A stretch of 64,000 bases of DNA. Origin: an uncultured Chloroflexales bacterium (GTDB taxonomy: Bacteria > Chloroflexota > Chloroflexia > Chloroflexales > Chloroflexaceae). The position numbers and the translations under genes are program-made. The DNA is taken from contig CAKZSI010000028.1 of assembly GCA_937918935.1 (NCBI GenBank), positions 62,001-126,000 of the forward strand. Direction: 5' to 3'. Shown in pieces: positions 41,120-50,050 of the stretch (positions are counted from its first letter, which is position 1; the number at the start of each line of letters is the position of its first letter). The notes under the pieces were generated by a model. That model made no database searches and was not told where the DNA came from. It worked only from the letters and a program-made list of their open reading frames with translations.

Positions 41120-43507
41120 TCATTCGTAAGCCAGCACCTCACGCACGGTCAGGCGCGTGGCCGTCCGTGCGGGCAGCAGGCTCGCCGCCATGGCGATCAG
41201 CAGCGCTGCCACGAGCCAGGCCCCGACGGCGGGCAGGGCGTAGACCCAGCGCAGCGGTATGTTGAGCAGGCTTTTTCCGAATCCGTAGCACATGGCGTAA
41301 CTCAGCGGCATCGAGAGCAGTGTGCCCACGAGCCAGGCCAGCAGCGCAATCGCCACGCTCTCGCTGGCAATGACGCGCTGGATCGCCCCATCGCTGGCGC
41401 CGATGGCGCGCATGATCCCGATCTCGCGGGTGCGCTCCAGCACGTTGATGCTCATCGTCCCCGCCAGGCCCAGCCCGCCGACCAGGCCGATGAGCAGGGC
41501 CAGGATCGAGAGAACGACGCTGATCAGGTTGAACCGCTCGGCCAGAATGGCCCGATCCTCCGAGCGGCTGTGGATGACCCGCACGTCGAAACCGGCATCG
41601 GCCAGCCGCCGTTCCAGGGCCGTGACCATCGCGCCATGGCCGGCGGCGTCGTGGATGGTGGTGGCCACGCGCAGCGTATCGCTGCGACCCGCCCCGCCCT
41701 GCGTCGCCGTGTAGCCGTCGAGGGTCATGTACACCCAGACCGGGTTGACCGGCGGCATAATCTCTTCGATCAGGCCCACGACCTGGAAGGTGGACGTCTT
41801 GCCGTTAATCTCCAGGTGGATGGGATCGCCGACGCCGATGCCCCGCTCTTTGTAGGTGATGTTGGTGCTCAACACCACGGCCTGGGTATCGCCGGGGCGC
41901 AACCAGCGCCCTTCGGCCATGCGTGGAGCGTACATGGTCGTGTCGGCGGGCATGGCCCGCACGGCCATGGCCTCGCCGGTGCTGCCATCGGCCCGCATGG
42001 GGAAGGCCGTAGTGCGGAGCAGACTCTCGACCTCGGTCACGCCGGGCGCGCTCGCCACGACCGAGGCGATCCGCTCCGCGCGGTAGGGGCGGCTGAACTG
42101 GATCTCGATGTCGTAGCGCTGCGAGGCGATGCTGGCGTCGAGAGTGGCGAACAGCGACAGGCGCAGGGTCATCGCCGCAACGAACACCGCCCCGCCGAGG
42201 GCCAGGGCAAACACCGTGCGCGCCAGGCGCGCCCGGCGGCGAAAGGTGTTGCGGAGCGCCAGGCGCGTGGGGCGCCCGAGGAACGTGAGCCGGCCAATCA
42301 GCCCGTCCAGGGGCGTGGAGGTCACCGGCGCGGTCGTGGCGCCGGCCAGGGCCGCGTGCGCGGGCTGCCTGACCACCGCACGAATGGGCAACCCGGCCGC
42401 GACCAGCGGCACGAGCAGCGCGGCGATCAGTTCGATCACCAGCACCTCGGGCGGCAGTCTGGTAGCGTGGAGGTCAACGTTGAGTTGCCCGGCCAGGAAG
42501 CGCGAGAGCGCCCTGGCGCCAAGGGCGCTGAGCGGCGCCGCAAGCAGCAAGGCCAGGGCGCCGAAGGCCGCCGCCAGTCCCAGGTAGAGCCGGGCGATCT
42601 GCCCCGCGCCGGCCCCGATGGCCTTCATCACTCCGATCTGGCGCGTCTGCTGCGTCAGGATCGCATTGATGGTATTGATAATCAAAAAGGTGCTGATCAC
42701 CAGCGCCAGCGAGCCGATGGTGGTCATAATCGCCATCATCGTCGGCAGCAGGATCTCGACGGGATGCTGGAGCGGCGGGGGGATCTCGACGGTGTGGACT
42801 TCGCGGCCGCTGCGTTTCAACAGGCGCTCCACGGCGGCGGCGACGTGGCGAATGTGCTCCGGGTCAGTGCGGTCCCCCTCCACAACGATGGCGAGTTGCT
42901 GGTAGCCCCGCGTTCCGCCGAGCCATTCGAGCGTGTCGAAGGTGATGTAGCCGAAGACCTGACCGCTAATCACCGCTGGCGGCAGGCTCAGGTCATGGGT
43001 CAGTCCGGCCACCGGCAGTTCACGGGCGTGCTGGCCCGGCAGGGCGATATGGAGCGTGTCGCCGAGCGCGGCCCGCGCCCTGGCGGTTGACGCGCGCTCG
43101 ATCAGTACAGCATGATCAGGAGGGGGCCAGGCCCCCGCGTAGGGTCTGACGATGCTCACCTCCATTGCGCCATCGTCGGGCAGCACGTACAATACGGCTT
43201 CCTGCCAGGCGTTCGGGCCGACCTGGATACGCGCCGGGACCGCGCGGCGACCCTGGGCCTGGGCCACGCCGGGGACGTCCCGTGCCGCCTCGACCAGTTC
43301 ATCATCGAAGGGCACGGTGGTGATGATTGCGCTGGGGGGGTTGGTGGCAAGAAAACTGGCGCGCAACTCGCGCTGCAAGGTGATCCGCGTGGCCATAATC
43401 GTGCCAAACACGAAAACGCCTACCGTGATTGAGAGCACCACCAGCAGGGTGCGAGTAGGGGTGTGGATGAGGTCACGCTTGACCTTGCGCCAGCGCACAC
43501 CAGCCAT
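41120..43507 (-). CDS. ABC transporter permease, MacB/FtsX family (second copy)
   Basis: A ~795-residue permease with the same two-half architecture as the one at 26568-28958: TM1 TLLVVLSITVGVFVFGTIM; a MacB_PCD-like domain; TMs with LALVISTFLIINTINAILTQQTRQIGVMKAIGAG; then a second half ending LSILALLIGLVGGLGLAGTMSINVLERTREIGIMRAIGASDGAIQR and LLIAMAASLLPARTATRLTVREVLAYE. Both paralogs end in the same VREVLAYE-like tail, pointing to duplication. No ATPase or adaptor is adjacent, so it may share those of the 24.8-30.1 kb system. ATG 43507 has better spacing to GGGAG than ATG 43516. Confidence 0.9.
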   Translation of the reverse strand: MAGVRWRKVKRDLIHTPTRTLLVVLSITVGVFVFGTIMATRITLQRELRASFLATNPPSAIITTVPFDDELVEAARDVPGVAQAQGRRAVPARIQVGPNAWQEAVLYVLPDDGAMEVSIVRPYAGAWPPPDHAVLIERASTARARAALGDTLHIALPGQHARELPVAGLTHDLSLPPAVISGQVFGYITFDTLEWLGGTRGYQQLAIVVEGDRTDPEHIRHVAAAVERLLKRSGREVHTVEIPPPLQHPVEILLPTMMAIMTTIGSLALVISTFLIINTINAILTQQTRQIGVMKAIGAGAGQIARLYLGLAAAFGALALLLAAPLSALGARALSRFLAGQLNVDLHATRLPPEVLVIELIAALLVPLVAAGLPIRAVVRQPAHAALAGATTAPVTSTPLDGLIGRLTFLGRPTRLALRNTFRRRARLARTVFALALGGAVFVAAMTLRLSLFATLDASIASQRYDIEIQFSRPYRAERIASVVASAPGVTEVESLLRTTAFPMRADGSTGEAMAVRAMPADTTMYAPRMAEGRWLRPGDTQAVVLSTNITYKERGIGVGDPIHLEINGKTSTFQVVGLIEEIMPPVNPVWVYMTLDGYTATQGGAGRSDTLRVATTIHDAAGHGAMVTALERRLADAGFDVRVIHSRSEDRAILAERFNLISVVLSILALLIGLVGGLGLAGTMSINVLERTREIGIMRAIGASDGAIQRVIASESVAIALLAWLVGTLLSMPLSYAMCYGFGKSLLNIPLRWVYALPAVGAWLVAALLIAMAASLLPARTATRLTVREVLAYE

Positions 43508-43516
43508 AGGAGGCAT

Positions 43517-43748
43517 CTCCCGATGTTTACGAAGACGGGTTCACACTCAGATTAAGAGCATGTCCGGAACCTCCCTGGGAGGGTCTGGGAGGGCGCTGCC
43601 TTCTCAGGAACGCTCCTTCCTCGCTCGTCTGGAGAAGAGCGGGGAAACCAGGTTTCCTCACCCCCCTGCCGGAGGGGAGTCGCGGCGGGCGCAGCCCGCC
43701 GCACCTTACTGCACATGGTAACGCAAAAGGTCGCGCAAAGGAGCTTCT
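43517..43748. repeat. Intergenic palindromes between divergent permease genes
   Basis: A degenerate type-A (CTGGGAGGGTCTGGGAGGGC with GCCTTCTCAG, about 43578-43605) and a type-B (GGGGAAACCAGGTTTCC, about 43640-43656) are present. A C/G-rich AGCCCGCC-type repeat follows. Promoters for both divergent genes must lie here but I cannot define them. Confidence 0.55.
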
Positions 43749-44654
43749 ATGCGCCTCTCTTCTAACCCCGTCCTGACGCGCGAGTTGCGCGGACGCATCC
43801 GCGGCAAGCGCGCGATGGTCATGCTGGTGGCTTACCTCGCCATCACCGCCCTTGTCACCCTGCTGGTCTATGCCGCGTCGGCCAGCGCGTTCGAGCGCGG
43901 CATCAACGACCCCGAGGCCGGTCGCGGCATTGGCAAGGGCATCTTTCTCACTGTCATGGTGGCGACGCTCGTGCAGGTCTGTGTGATCAGCCCCGCGCTC
44001 ACTGCCGGAGCGATCTCCGGCGAGAAGGAGCGCCAGACCTACGATCTGCTGCTCATCTCGCTGCTCTCGCCCTGGCAGATCGTCGTGGGCAAGCTGGTCG
44101 CGGCGCTGGGCTTTGCCTTGCTGCTGATCATCGCCGCCCTCCCGCTGGCGGGCCTGGCCTTCCTCTTCGGCGGCGTCAGCGGCGCGGAGTTGATCATCGG
44201 CGTCATCGGCATCCTCGTCACCGCCGTGAGCTACGCCACCGTCGGGTTACTGGCATCGGCGCTGATGCGCTCGACACTCTCGGCCACGGTGCTGGCCCAG
44301 GGCATCGTGATCGCCCTGTTACTGGGGGTGCCGTTTCTGTACGTGGTCATCTCCACGCTCACCGATGCTTTCAACGGCCCCTTTGATCGATGGTACGTCT
44401 ACGTGATGGGCCTGTTCCTCTCCATCCACCCCTTTATCGCCCTCGGCATCACCGCGGCATCGCTCGCCGGCGGCGAAAATCCCTTCTTCTTCGACATCCC
44501 TACCCGCACGGGCCAGGTGGTTGTGCCTTCACCCTGGATGGTCTACGTAGCATTGTCGTTGCTTGTCACGCTGGTCTGTCTGTTGCTCTGCATACGGCTG
44601 CTCAGGCCGGTGGAGTATGCCGCGCCGCGTCCTAAAACGTCTTCGCGGCCCTAG
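43749..44654 (+). CDS. ABC-2-type transporter permease
   Basis: A 301-residue membrane protein with about six TMs: VMLVAYLAITALVTLLVYAASA, IFLTVMVATLVQVCVISPALTAG, LVAALGFALLLIIAALPLAGLAFLF, VIGILVTAVSYATVGLLASALM, VIALLLGVPFLYVVISTL, WMVYVALSLLVTLVCLLLCIRLL. The segment AISGEKERQTYDLLLISLLSPWQIVVGKL is the hallmark of the ABC-2/gliding-motility permease family (GldF/NosY-like). Such permeases work with a separate ATPase, which is not adjacent. AAGGAG lies 6 nt before the ATG. Substrate unknown. Confidence 0.88.
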   Translation: MRLSSNPVLTRELRGRIRGKRAMVMLVAYLAITALVTLLVYAASASAFERGINDPEAGRGIGKGIFLTVMVATLVQVCVISPALTAGAISGEKERQTYDLLLISLLSPWQIVVGKLVAALGFALLLIIAALPLAGLAFLFGGVSGAELIIGVIGILVTAVSYATVGLLASALMRSTLSATVLAQGIVIALLLGVPFLYVVISTLTDAFNGPFDRWYVYVMGLFLSIHPFIALGITAASLAGGENPFFFDIPTRTGQVVVPSPWMVYVALSLLVTLVCLLLCIRLLRPVEYAAPRPKTSSRP

Positions 44655-44850
44655 TCACGCGGCGCGGCCCTCTGCGATTGTTCCGCCCGCGGCGGGTAAA
44701 CGCCTGGCGAAGCAAGGACACCCCCCTGCCGCCGTGGGCGGAACGGGAGTGGGTGGGGTGAGGATCGCAACGCATTGGAAGGCCGAAAACCCCTCCTCGC
44801 TCGAAAAACCCTCCACCTGAGAGGGCTACGCCGCCCCACACCTCTCCAAA
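44655..44850. other. Convergent intergenic gap with inverted repeats
   Basis: TTCCGCCC near 44680 and GGGCGGAA near 44735 form an 8-bp inverted repeat. A short GAGGGC/GCCGCCC remnant lies near 44820. No gene; likely termination region for both flanking genes. Confidence 0.4.
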
Positions 44851-46908
44851 CTAGGGAACGCCAAGCAGCTCCACCGCGTCTATTTCCGCCCAGGTAGCCC
44901 CGGGCCGCTGGTCCACCGTCAGGCGGGCGCCGACGATGCGCGTCAGGGTCTGGGCGAAGGTGACGCTCAGTACGCCGGGGCACGTCTCCGCCGGGGCCGG
45001 GGTGGCGGTGTAGACGGTTCGGGCCTCGCCGCGCTCGTCGAGCAGGTCGATCTTGCTGATGAAGCCGGGGTTGTAGCTCTGGTGGACGTTGATGCCGACC
45101 GCGAACACCGGGGTGGCAAAGCGCACCTCGAGGGTCTCGACAGTGTTCGGCGCGGCGGCGGCCCAGGCATTGGGACTGTCCTGGCAGCCCTCCACGTCGG
45201 GCGGGCCGGTGACCCCGGCGGGGTCGTAATCAGGGGCGTAGAACGTGCTGGCGCTGGCCTCGCCGGCCCACTGGCGCAGCAGATTTTCGCTGGGAAGGGC
45301 CACGCCAGGCGTGCCCGTGGCCGGCTGGGCCAGCGCGGTGGCCACGGCGGCCTCGTCGGTGCTGAGACGCAGGGCGGTGACGGCGCTGTACTCGCCGCTG
45401 TTGTCGCTGACCCAGACCACGCCGCCCGGTCCGACGGCGATGCCGTTGGGCAGGCTGAACGCGCCGGGCGCGGGGATCTTGCCCGGCGCGCCCGCGCCCC
45501 CGCCCCGCGCGATGACCAGGCCCGACGGGGCCAGTTTGAGCACCCCCGCCGCGTAGGTGGCGACGTAGATATTGCCCTGCTCATCCAGGTCAATCGCGCC
45601 GCCGGCGAAACTCTCGCGGGCGGCGGGATCGCCGAAGCGGGCCACCTCCGCGCCGCGCGGGTCGAGCTTGACCACCACGCCGCTGAAGCTATCGGCCAGG
45701 TAGACAAAGCCCGCGCCGTCCACTGCCAGGTCGGCGGGCGCGAGATCGGCGGGCAGTTCAATGCGTTCGCGCAGGTTGCCCTCCGGGTCGAAACGCGCCA
45801 CACTGCTCACCACGCGCCCGCTCTCCGGGCCAGGGCGGGTATCGAGGGCGTAAATGCTGCTATCCGGCCCCAGGGCGATGCGCTGGGGCGACGAGAAGCC
45901 GAACTGCTCCGGGGCATTGCCGGGACCGCCCCAGCGCCCCACGAACGTGCCGTCGGTGCGGAAACGGGCGACAGCGTTGCGCCCGTAATCGGCCACGAAC
46001 AGGTCGCCATCGGGGGCGCGCGCCACATCATAGGCCTCGAGCAACTCCTCGCCGCCAAAGGTTCCTATGAGCGCGCCGTCGGGGGCGAAGACCCACACGC
46101 CCTGGCTTCTCTCGGCCAGATAGAGCGTACCATCGGGGGCAGTAGCCAGACCCCGGGCCGAAACGAAGCGCCCTCGGGGCGGCCCATCGCTACCGCCGAG
46201 GCGTAACACGAACCCCGCCGGCCCGGTGGTGAGGATCGGCGGCTGTTCGGCCCGTTGTCCTGCTGGAGGTGTTGCGGTCACTGGCTGGAAGAAGCGCACA
46301 CTGGCGAGGATCGCCGCGTACAACTCGGCGCCGCCAGCAGCCCATGCTTCAGGCGCCGCCTGCCCGAGCACCCGCACCGCCGTGTTGGGGCCAATCAGCA
46401 CCGTAAGCCGCCCGGCGCCCCCGGTGGCGCTCAGTTCGGCGGAGAGACCGGGGTAACCGTCCACGCTGATGGCGCTGGTGGGGCTGAGGAGATAGCCGGC
46501 CTCCTGGGCCGCGCTGCTGCTCACCTCGAAGAAACTTTCCGGATTCTCGACCGCTCCCGGCCCGAAGCGGGTCGCCAGCACCTCCAGGGGCGTAGCGTCA
46601 ACCGTCACCAGCAGTTCGTCGCCGGGCGCCACACCGGCCAGCGTGGTCGCACTGGGGGCCAGGGTCGCGGTGGACGATAGCACCCGGGTTGCCCACCCAT
46701 CGGGGTAACCCAACGCGACCCCGGCCTCCTCCAGCCGCAGGGTCGCGTCGAGGCGTATCGGCGTTGGTGACGGTGGCGGGACGGTGGCGACCGGCGCCGG
46801 CGTCGGTGCGGGCGCGGCGGGCAACCCGGGAGCGCAGGCCGCGAGCAACACGGCCGTCAGGGTGCAGTACCCCGCCCAACGCAACAATGAGATAGACGTT
46901 CTCAACAT
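44851..46908 (-). CDS. NHL-repeat lipoprotein with C-terminal discoidin-like region
   Basis: A 685-residue exported lipoprotein. The signal peptide WAGYCTLTAVLLAACAP has a lipobox LAAC, followed by a Pro/Ala/Thr linker. Residues ~50-210 form a PsbP/Mog1-like domain (VALGYPDGWATRVLSS, GYPGLSAELSATGGAGRLTVLI). Residues ~230-520 hold at least five NHL/propeller units (GRFVSARGLATAPDGTLYLAE, YDVARAPDGDLFVADYGRNAV, LAVDGAGFVYLADSF, IDLDEQGNIYVATYA, NGIAVGPGGVVWVSDN). The end (about 545-685) is a beta-sandwich with WAGEASASTFY and VRFATPVFAVGINVHQSYNPG. Probably a surface sensor or binding protein; no catalytic residues recognised. Confidence 0.88.
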   Translation of the reverse strand: MLRTSISLLRWAGYCTLTAVLLAACAPGLPAAPAPTPAPVATVPPPSPTPIRLDATLRLEEAGVALGYPDGWATRVLSSTATLAPSATTLAGVAPGDELLVTVDATPLEVLATRFGPGAVENPESFFEVSSSAAQEAGYLLSPTSAISVDGYPGLSAELSATGGAGRLTVLIGPNTAVRVLGQAAPEAWAAGGAELYAAILASVRFFQPVTATPPAGQRAEQPPILTTGPAGFVLRLGGSDGPPRGRFVSARGLATAPDGTLYLAERSQGVWVFAPDGALIGTFGGEELLEAYDVARAPDGDLFVADYGRNAVARFRTDGTFVGRWGGPGNAPEQFGFSSPQRIALGPDSSIYALDTRPGPESGRVVSSVARFDPEGNLRERIELPADLAPADLAVDGAGFVYLADSFSGVVVKLDPRGAEVARFGDPAARESFAGGAIDLDEQGNIYVATYAAGVLKLAPSGLVIARGGGAGAPGKIPAPGAFSLPNGIAVGPGGVVWVSDNSGEYSAVTALRLSTDEAAVATALAQPATGTPGVALPSENLLRQWAGEASASTFYAPDYDPAGVTGPPDVEGCQDSPNAWAAAAPNTVETLEVRFATPVFAVGINVHQSYNPGFISKIDLLDERGEARTVYTATPAPAETCPGVLSVTFAQTLTRIVGARLTVDQRPGATWAEIDAVELLGVP

Positions 46909-47319
46909 TGTTCACGTACCTTGAACCGAGACTTCCTACCGGGCAGCACCCGCATCGCGGGCAGCGGCGCAACACGTCGAGAAGGCTCATTACCGCGTGT
47001 CTGCGTGCCAATCTTCCAGGCGATCTGTTCGAGCATCATAGGACGCCGGCCATTCCTACGCCGGCTCATTCAAAATCAAAGCTCCACAGTCCAGAATCGT
47101 CCTGGGCGCAATACGTTTCACCTACGCGCGTTGCCCCCTGTCACACCTCCCTTGCTGGGGGAGGGCTTCCGGCTCCGCTCCCCGTTGAGCGGTCAGGAGG
47201 CATACCGACGGCTCGCCAGCGGGTACCCGCCGCGTGTAGCCGTGCTCCTCCCTCCAGCGGGGGGGGGGGCGGAAGGGGGGCCATGCCGTGAGCCCTGGCT
47301 TATGTGCAAGGTATTGGTC
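46909..47319. mobile_element. Intergenic region with second MITE-like element (47109-47316)
   Basis: CAATACGTTTCACCTACG (47109-47126) and CTTATGTGCAAGGTATTG (47299-47316) match the ends of the element at 3160-3319. Both copies start CGCGTTGC inside and end with TGCCGTGAGCC before the right terminus. Flanks GTCCTGGGCG (47099-47108) and GTCCTAGGTC (47317-47326) agree at 7 of 10 positions, as a decayed target duplication would. The 208-bp element has a longer interior than copy 1. The part 46909-47098 shows nothing coding. Confidence 0.65.
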
Positions 47320-48438
47320 CTAGGTCTCGCGCTCGCTCGTCGCCTGTGACCTGTCTCCCGTAGCGCGATCGTTCCGGCCCGGCGTCTGATCGTACAGATA
47401 GACCTGCTGGGTCGGATAAATAATGTCAATCTCCTCGGCGCGGAAACGCTCAATCAGCGCCAGGTTGATCGCATGCTGAACATCCATGTACACCTGAAAC
47501 TCTGGCGAGAGCACGAAGTAAACGACTTCATAGACCAGATCATACGCATCAATCCGGGCCAGATGGGCCCGGTCGAAGCGCACCTGCTCCTGGGTCTCGA
47601 TGATCGAACGGATGATGCCCGGAATGGCCCGCAGGGTGTCAATGCCGGTTTCATACGAAACACCGATCGAAAAAACGATCCGTCGCTCCTGCATCCGCCC
47701 GAAGTTGCGAATACGGCTCCCCAGCAGGTCGGTATTCGAGAAGATCAACTGCTCGCCCGAAACACTGCGCACGCGGGTGGTTTTCAGGCCGATCTCTTCG
47801 ACCGTCCCCGTTTCGCTCCCCACACTGATGAAGTCGCCCACGACAAACGGCTTGTCAAGCGCGATGGAGAGCGAAGCAAAGAGATCGCCGAGGATGTTCT
47901 GCACCGCCAGGGCGATGGCGATGCCGCCAATGCCGACACTGGCCAGCAGGGCCGTCACCTCGACGCCGGGAATGTTATCGAGGATGAGCAAAAAGAGCAG
48001 CACGTAGAGCGCCAGCCGGGCGACGAAACCGAACAGCCGGGCCGTGCCGGCGGCGGCCGGGTCCTGCTGGCGGGCCTCGTAGCGCGCCATCCAGCGGGCG
48101 ATCAGCGTGTTGCCCCAGATGCCCAGTTGCACCAGGAAGAGGATGATCGCCCCGGCGCGGAGGAAGGCTTTGACCCGCGGATCGAAGGCCAGCGTCAGGC
48201 TGCCGGCGTAAAGGGCCAGCAAGAACACGATGGGCTGCGCCGTGGTTCGGGTTACCGCGTGGCCTATGTCGTCAAGGATGACGTTGGTGATCGGCGGGCC
48301 GAAACGCAGGCGCCGGCTGAAGATCCAGCGCCCGATGGCGAAGCCAAGCAGCACGAGGACCACAGCCAGCAGCGCCAGCAACCAGCGCAGCAGCGTATTG
48401 CCGAGGATCACCTGGTCGAGGAGAGGGAAATCAGGCAT
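47320..48438 (-). CDS. MscS-family mechanosensitive channel
   Basis: A 372-residue membrane protein. Four or five TM segments lie in the first ~190 residues (LLRWLLALLAVVLVLLGFAIGRWIF; QPIVFLLALYAGSLTLAF; AGAIILFLVQLGIWGNTLIARWM; LALYVLLFLLILDNI). The pore helix is VTALLASVGIGGIAIALAVQNILGDLFASL, followed by the beta domain with PFVVGDFISVGSETGTVEEIGLKTTRVRS and FSNTDLLGSRIRNFGR. The C-terminal alpha/beta vestibule contains RAHLARIDAYDLVYEVVYFV. It opens on osmotic downshift to release solutes. The start at 48438 begins MPDFPLLDQVILG. Confidence 0.94.
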   Translation of the reverse strand: MPDFPLLDQVILGNTLLRWLLALLAVVLVLLGFAIGRWIFSRRLRFGPPITNVILDDIGHAVTRTTAQPIVFLLALYAGSLTLAFDPRVKAFLRAGAIILFLVQLGIWGNTLIARWMARYEARQQDPAAAGTARLFGFVARLALYVLLFLLILDNIPGVEVTALLASVGIGGIAIALAVQNILGDLFASLSIALDKPFVVGDFISVGSETGTVEEIGLKTTRVRSVSGEQLIFSNTDLLGSRIRNFGRMQERRIVFSIGVSYETGIDTLRAIPGIIRSIIETQEQVRFDRAHLARIDAYDLVYEVVYFVLSPEFQVYMDVQHAINLALIERFRAEEIDIIYPTQQVYLYDQTPGRNDRATGDRSQATSERET

Positions 48439-48652
48439 AAGACTGCAAATGAAGCTCCGTTCCCACCAGTACCTGCCGTGAGGGGCTGTGAACGGAGCGA
48501 TAGATCACACAGCCTTATGATAGCAGATGTTCTTCAGGTAAAAATAGGCCGAACGGGAGTGGGACAGGCTATTTCCAGATCCGCTGCGCCCCGCCAGCGT
48601 GCTCTGTGGTGAACCTGAACCAGCACCGCAGCGGCTCGCCAGGTTTCTCGTG

Positions 48653-48658
48653 TATCAT
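48653..48658 (+). promoter_or_regulatory. -10 box placed for a leaderless crp-like mRNA
   Basis: TATCAT ends exactly 7 nt before the ATG at 48666, so the transcript should begin at or next to the start codon. There is no Shine-Dalgarno in this interval. Confidence 0.5.
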
Positions 48659-48665
48659 GAGCAGT

Positions 48666-49319
48666 ATGGCGACCACAGACGAATTGCGTTTCATCGCCCT
48701 GTTTGCCAGCCTCGACGCGCCGACCCTTGCCGACACGGCGCGCCGGGTGCGCCGGTGTACCTTTCGCCCTGGACAGCACATCATGCTTGAAGGCGAGCCG
48801 GCGCCCGGTCTGTTCATGGTGCTGCGCGGGCGCGTGCGGCTCTCCCGCACTGCACCCGACGGGCGCGAACAGGTGCTGGCCATGGTCGGCCCTGGCGAGC
48901 ACTTCAACCCCGTGCCGCTCTTCGACGGCGGCCCCAATCCCACCACGGCAAGGGCGATGAGCCCCGTGGTCTGCCTGTTGCTGCCCCGTGAGGATCTACT
49001 GGCCCTGATCCGCCGCCATCCCGACCTGGCGCTGGCCGCCCTGAGCGCCATGGCCGGGCAGTTGCGCGAGCTGGTGACCCTGGTGGAGGATCTGGCTTTC
49101 CGTTCGGTGCGGGCCCGCCTGGCCCGGCTGCTGCTGGCCGAGGCCGGTGAGGGCGCCGCCGAACTGACCCATCAGGAACTCGCCGAACGCACCGGCACCG
49201 TCCGCGAGATCGTCGGGCGGGCGCTACGCCGCCTGGCCGAGGAGGGCCTGGTGCGCCTCGAACGTGGCCGAGTCATCGTGCTTGACCCGGTGGGCCTGGC
49301 CCGTGTGGTTGAGGAGTAG
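48666..49319 (+). CDS. Crp/Fnr-family transcriptional regulator
   Basis: A 217-residue regulator. The N-terminal cNMP-binding beta-roll (about 10-115) has FRPGQHIMLEGEPAPGLFMVLRGRVRL and MVGPGEHFNPVPLFDGGPNP; the phosphate-binding Arg-Ala of true Crp is not clear, so the effector is uncertain. The C-terminal winged helix has LTHQELAERTGTVREIVGRALRRLAEEGLVRLERGRVIV, with the recognition helix in TVREIVGRALRRL. No Fnr-type cysteine cluster. I start it at ATG 48666; the upstream frame to 48606 has no support. It is divergent from the mscS gene and has no co-directional partner. Confidence 0.93.
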   Translation: MATTDELRFIALFASLDAPTLADTARRVRRCTFRPGQHIMLEGEPAPGLFMVLRGRVRLSRTAPDGREQVLAMVGPGEHFNPVPLFDGGPNPTTARAMSPVVCLLLPREDLLALIRRHPDLALAALSAMAGQLRELVTLVEDLAFRSVRARLARLLLAEAGEGAAELTHQELAERTGTVREIVGRALRRLAEEGLVRLERGRVIVLDPVGLARVVEE

Positions 49320-49591
49320 GCCGCGCGCACTTTTCCGCAGGGGTATGGGTGGGGGAACTCCCCTCAGTAATCTGGGAAGTCAGTGTCCTGGCATTTCCGC
49401 CCCCCTGGCGGCCCCCCGATTGACCCGCAACGCTGGTCTCCAGAGGGAGGAGGGAGCGCCGCTCCCTCCCAGGAACCGGAATGAGACTTTAGTAGTAGAT
49501 CGTCGCCGCTGAACTTAGTAATCTGTGTCTGAACAACCATCAGGGAGCGCCGTCGGGCGTCACCGTATAGTGTTCCTGGAGGAGTAGAGCC
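49320..49591. other. Intergenic region with GGGAGC palindrome and ferredoxin promoter
   Basis: A degenerate type-A repeat (GGAGGGAGC-GCC-GCTCCCTCC, about 49449-49469) follows the crp-like gene. TATAGT at 49566-49571 would start transcription near 49578, giving a ~14-nt leader beginning with the GGAGGAG ribosome binding site of the ferredoxin gene. No -35 was identified. Confidence 0.5.
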
Positions 49592-49828
49592 GTGGCGTAC
49601 ATCATTGCTGAGCCGTGTATCGGAACGAAGGACGCGTCGTGTGTGGCTGTCTGCCCGGTTGACTGCATCTACGAGGGTGAGGATCAGTACTACATCAACC
49701 CCGACGAGTGCATTGACTGTGGCGCCTGCGAGCCTGAGTGCCCCGTCGAGGCCATCTTCCCCGACGACTCCGTCCCGGAGCAGTGGAAGAGTTATATCGA
49801 GAAGAACCGCAATTTCTTTGGCGCCTGA
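49592..49828 (+). CDS. fdxA: 7Fe ferredoxin ([3Fe-4S][4Fe-4S])
   Basis: A 78-residue electron carrier starting at GTG 49592 behind GGAGGAG. The first cluster region is [18 protein letters not shown]9-x7-C17-x3-C21-P, where the second position of a normal CxxC is Thr. This is the spacing of 7Fe ferredoxins such as Azotobacter FdI and Thermus ferredoxin. The second motif [15 protein letters not shown] is a full CxxCxxCxxxCP. So a [3Fe-4S] and a [4Fe-4S] cluster are expected. Length equals that of the Thermus protein. It is monocistronic. Confidence 0.95.
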   Translation: MAYIIAEPCIGTKDASCVAVCPVDCIYEGEDQYYINPDECIDCGACEPECPVEAIFPDDSVPEQWKSYIEKNRNFFGA

Positions 49829-49850
49829 ACACAGGCTATAGCCGCGATAG

Positions 49851-49875
49851 GTTGGGAGGGCGAAGCCCTCCCAAC
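49851..49875. repeat. Type-A palindrome after the ferredoxin gene
   Basis: GTTGGGAGGGC (49851-49861), GAA, GCCCTCCCAAC (49865-49875): an 11-bp perfect stem, likely the 3' end of the ferredoxin transcript. Confidence 0.8.
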
Positions 49876-49920
49876 ACGATTCTTCAGGGGAGTCCGGGGG
49901 GTGCCTGGCTCATCTGACAA

Positions 49921-49967
49921 TCCCGTTCCGGTGCGGTGCGGGGAAGCCGCGCCGCACTGGAACGGGA
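49921..49967. terminator. 21-bp hairpin between convergent ferredoxin and mocA genes
   Basis: The arms 49921-49941 and 49947-49967 pair over 21 bp (two G-T wobbles) around GGAAG. It is unrelated in sequence to the type-A/B family. There is no T-tract on either side. It may be a bidirectional end or a structured RNA element. Confidence 0.6.
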
Positions 49968-50050
49968 CACATTGTAGGGGCCTGCGGTCCCCGCACTTCC
50001 CATCGAGGCAAAGTCTCAAGGTCGTGTAGGCGGAGATGTCGCTGAATGCG

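Noticed and set aside
47255-47275. Long G homopolymer as a quadruplex or phase-variation tract
   Set aside because: It lies within the interior of the second MITE-like element, outside any gene, so switching of a gene is not supported; length may also be affected by sequencing error.
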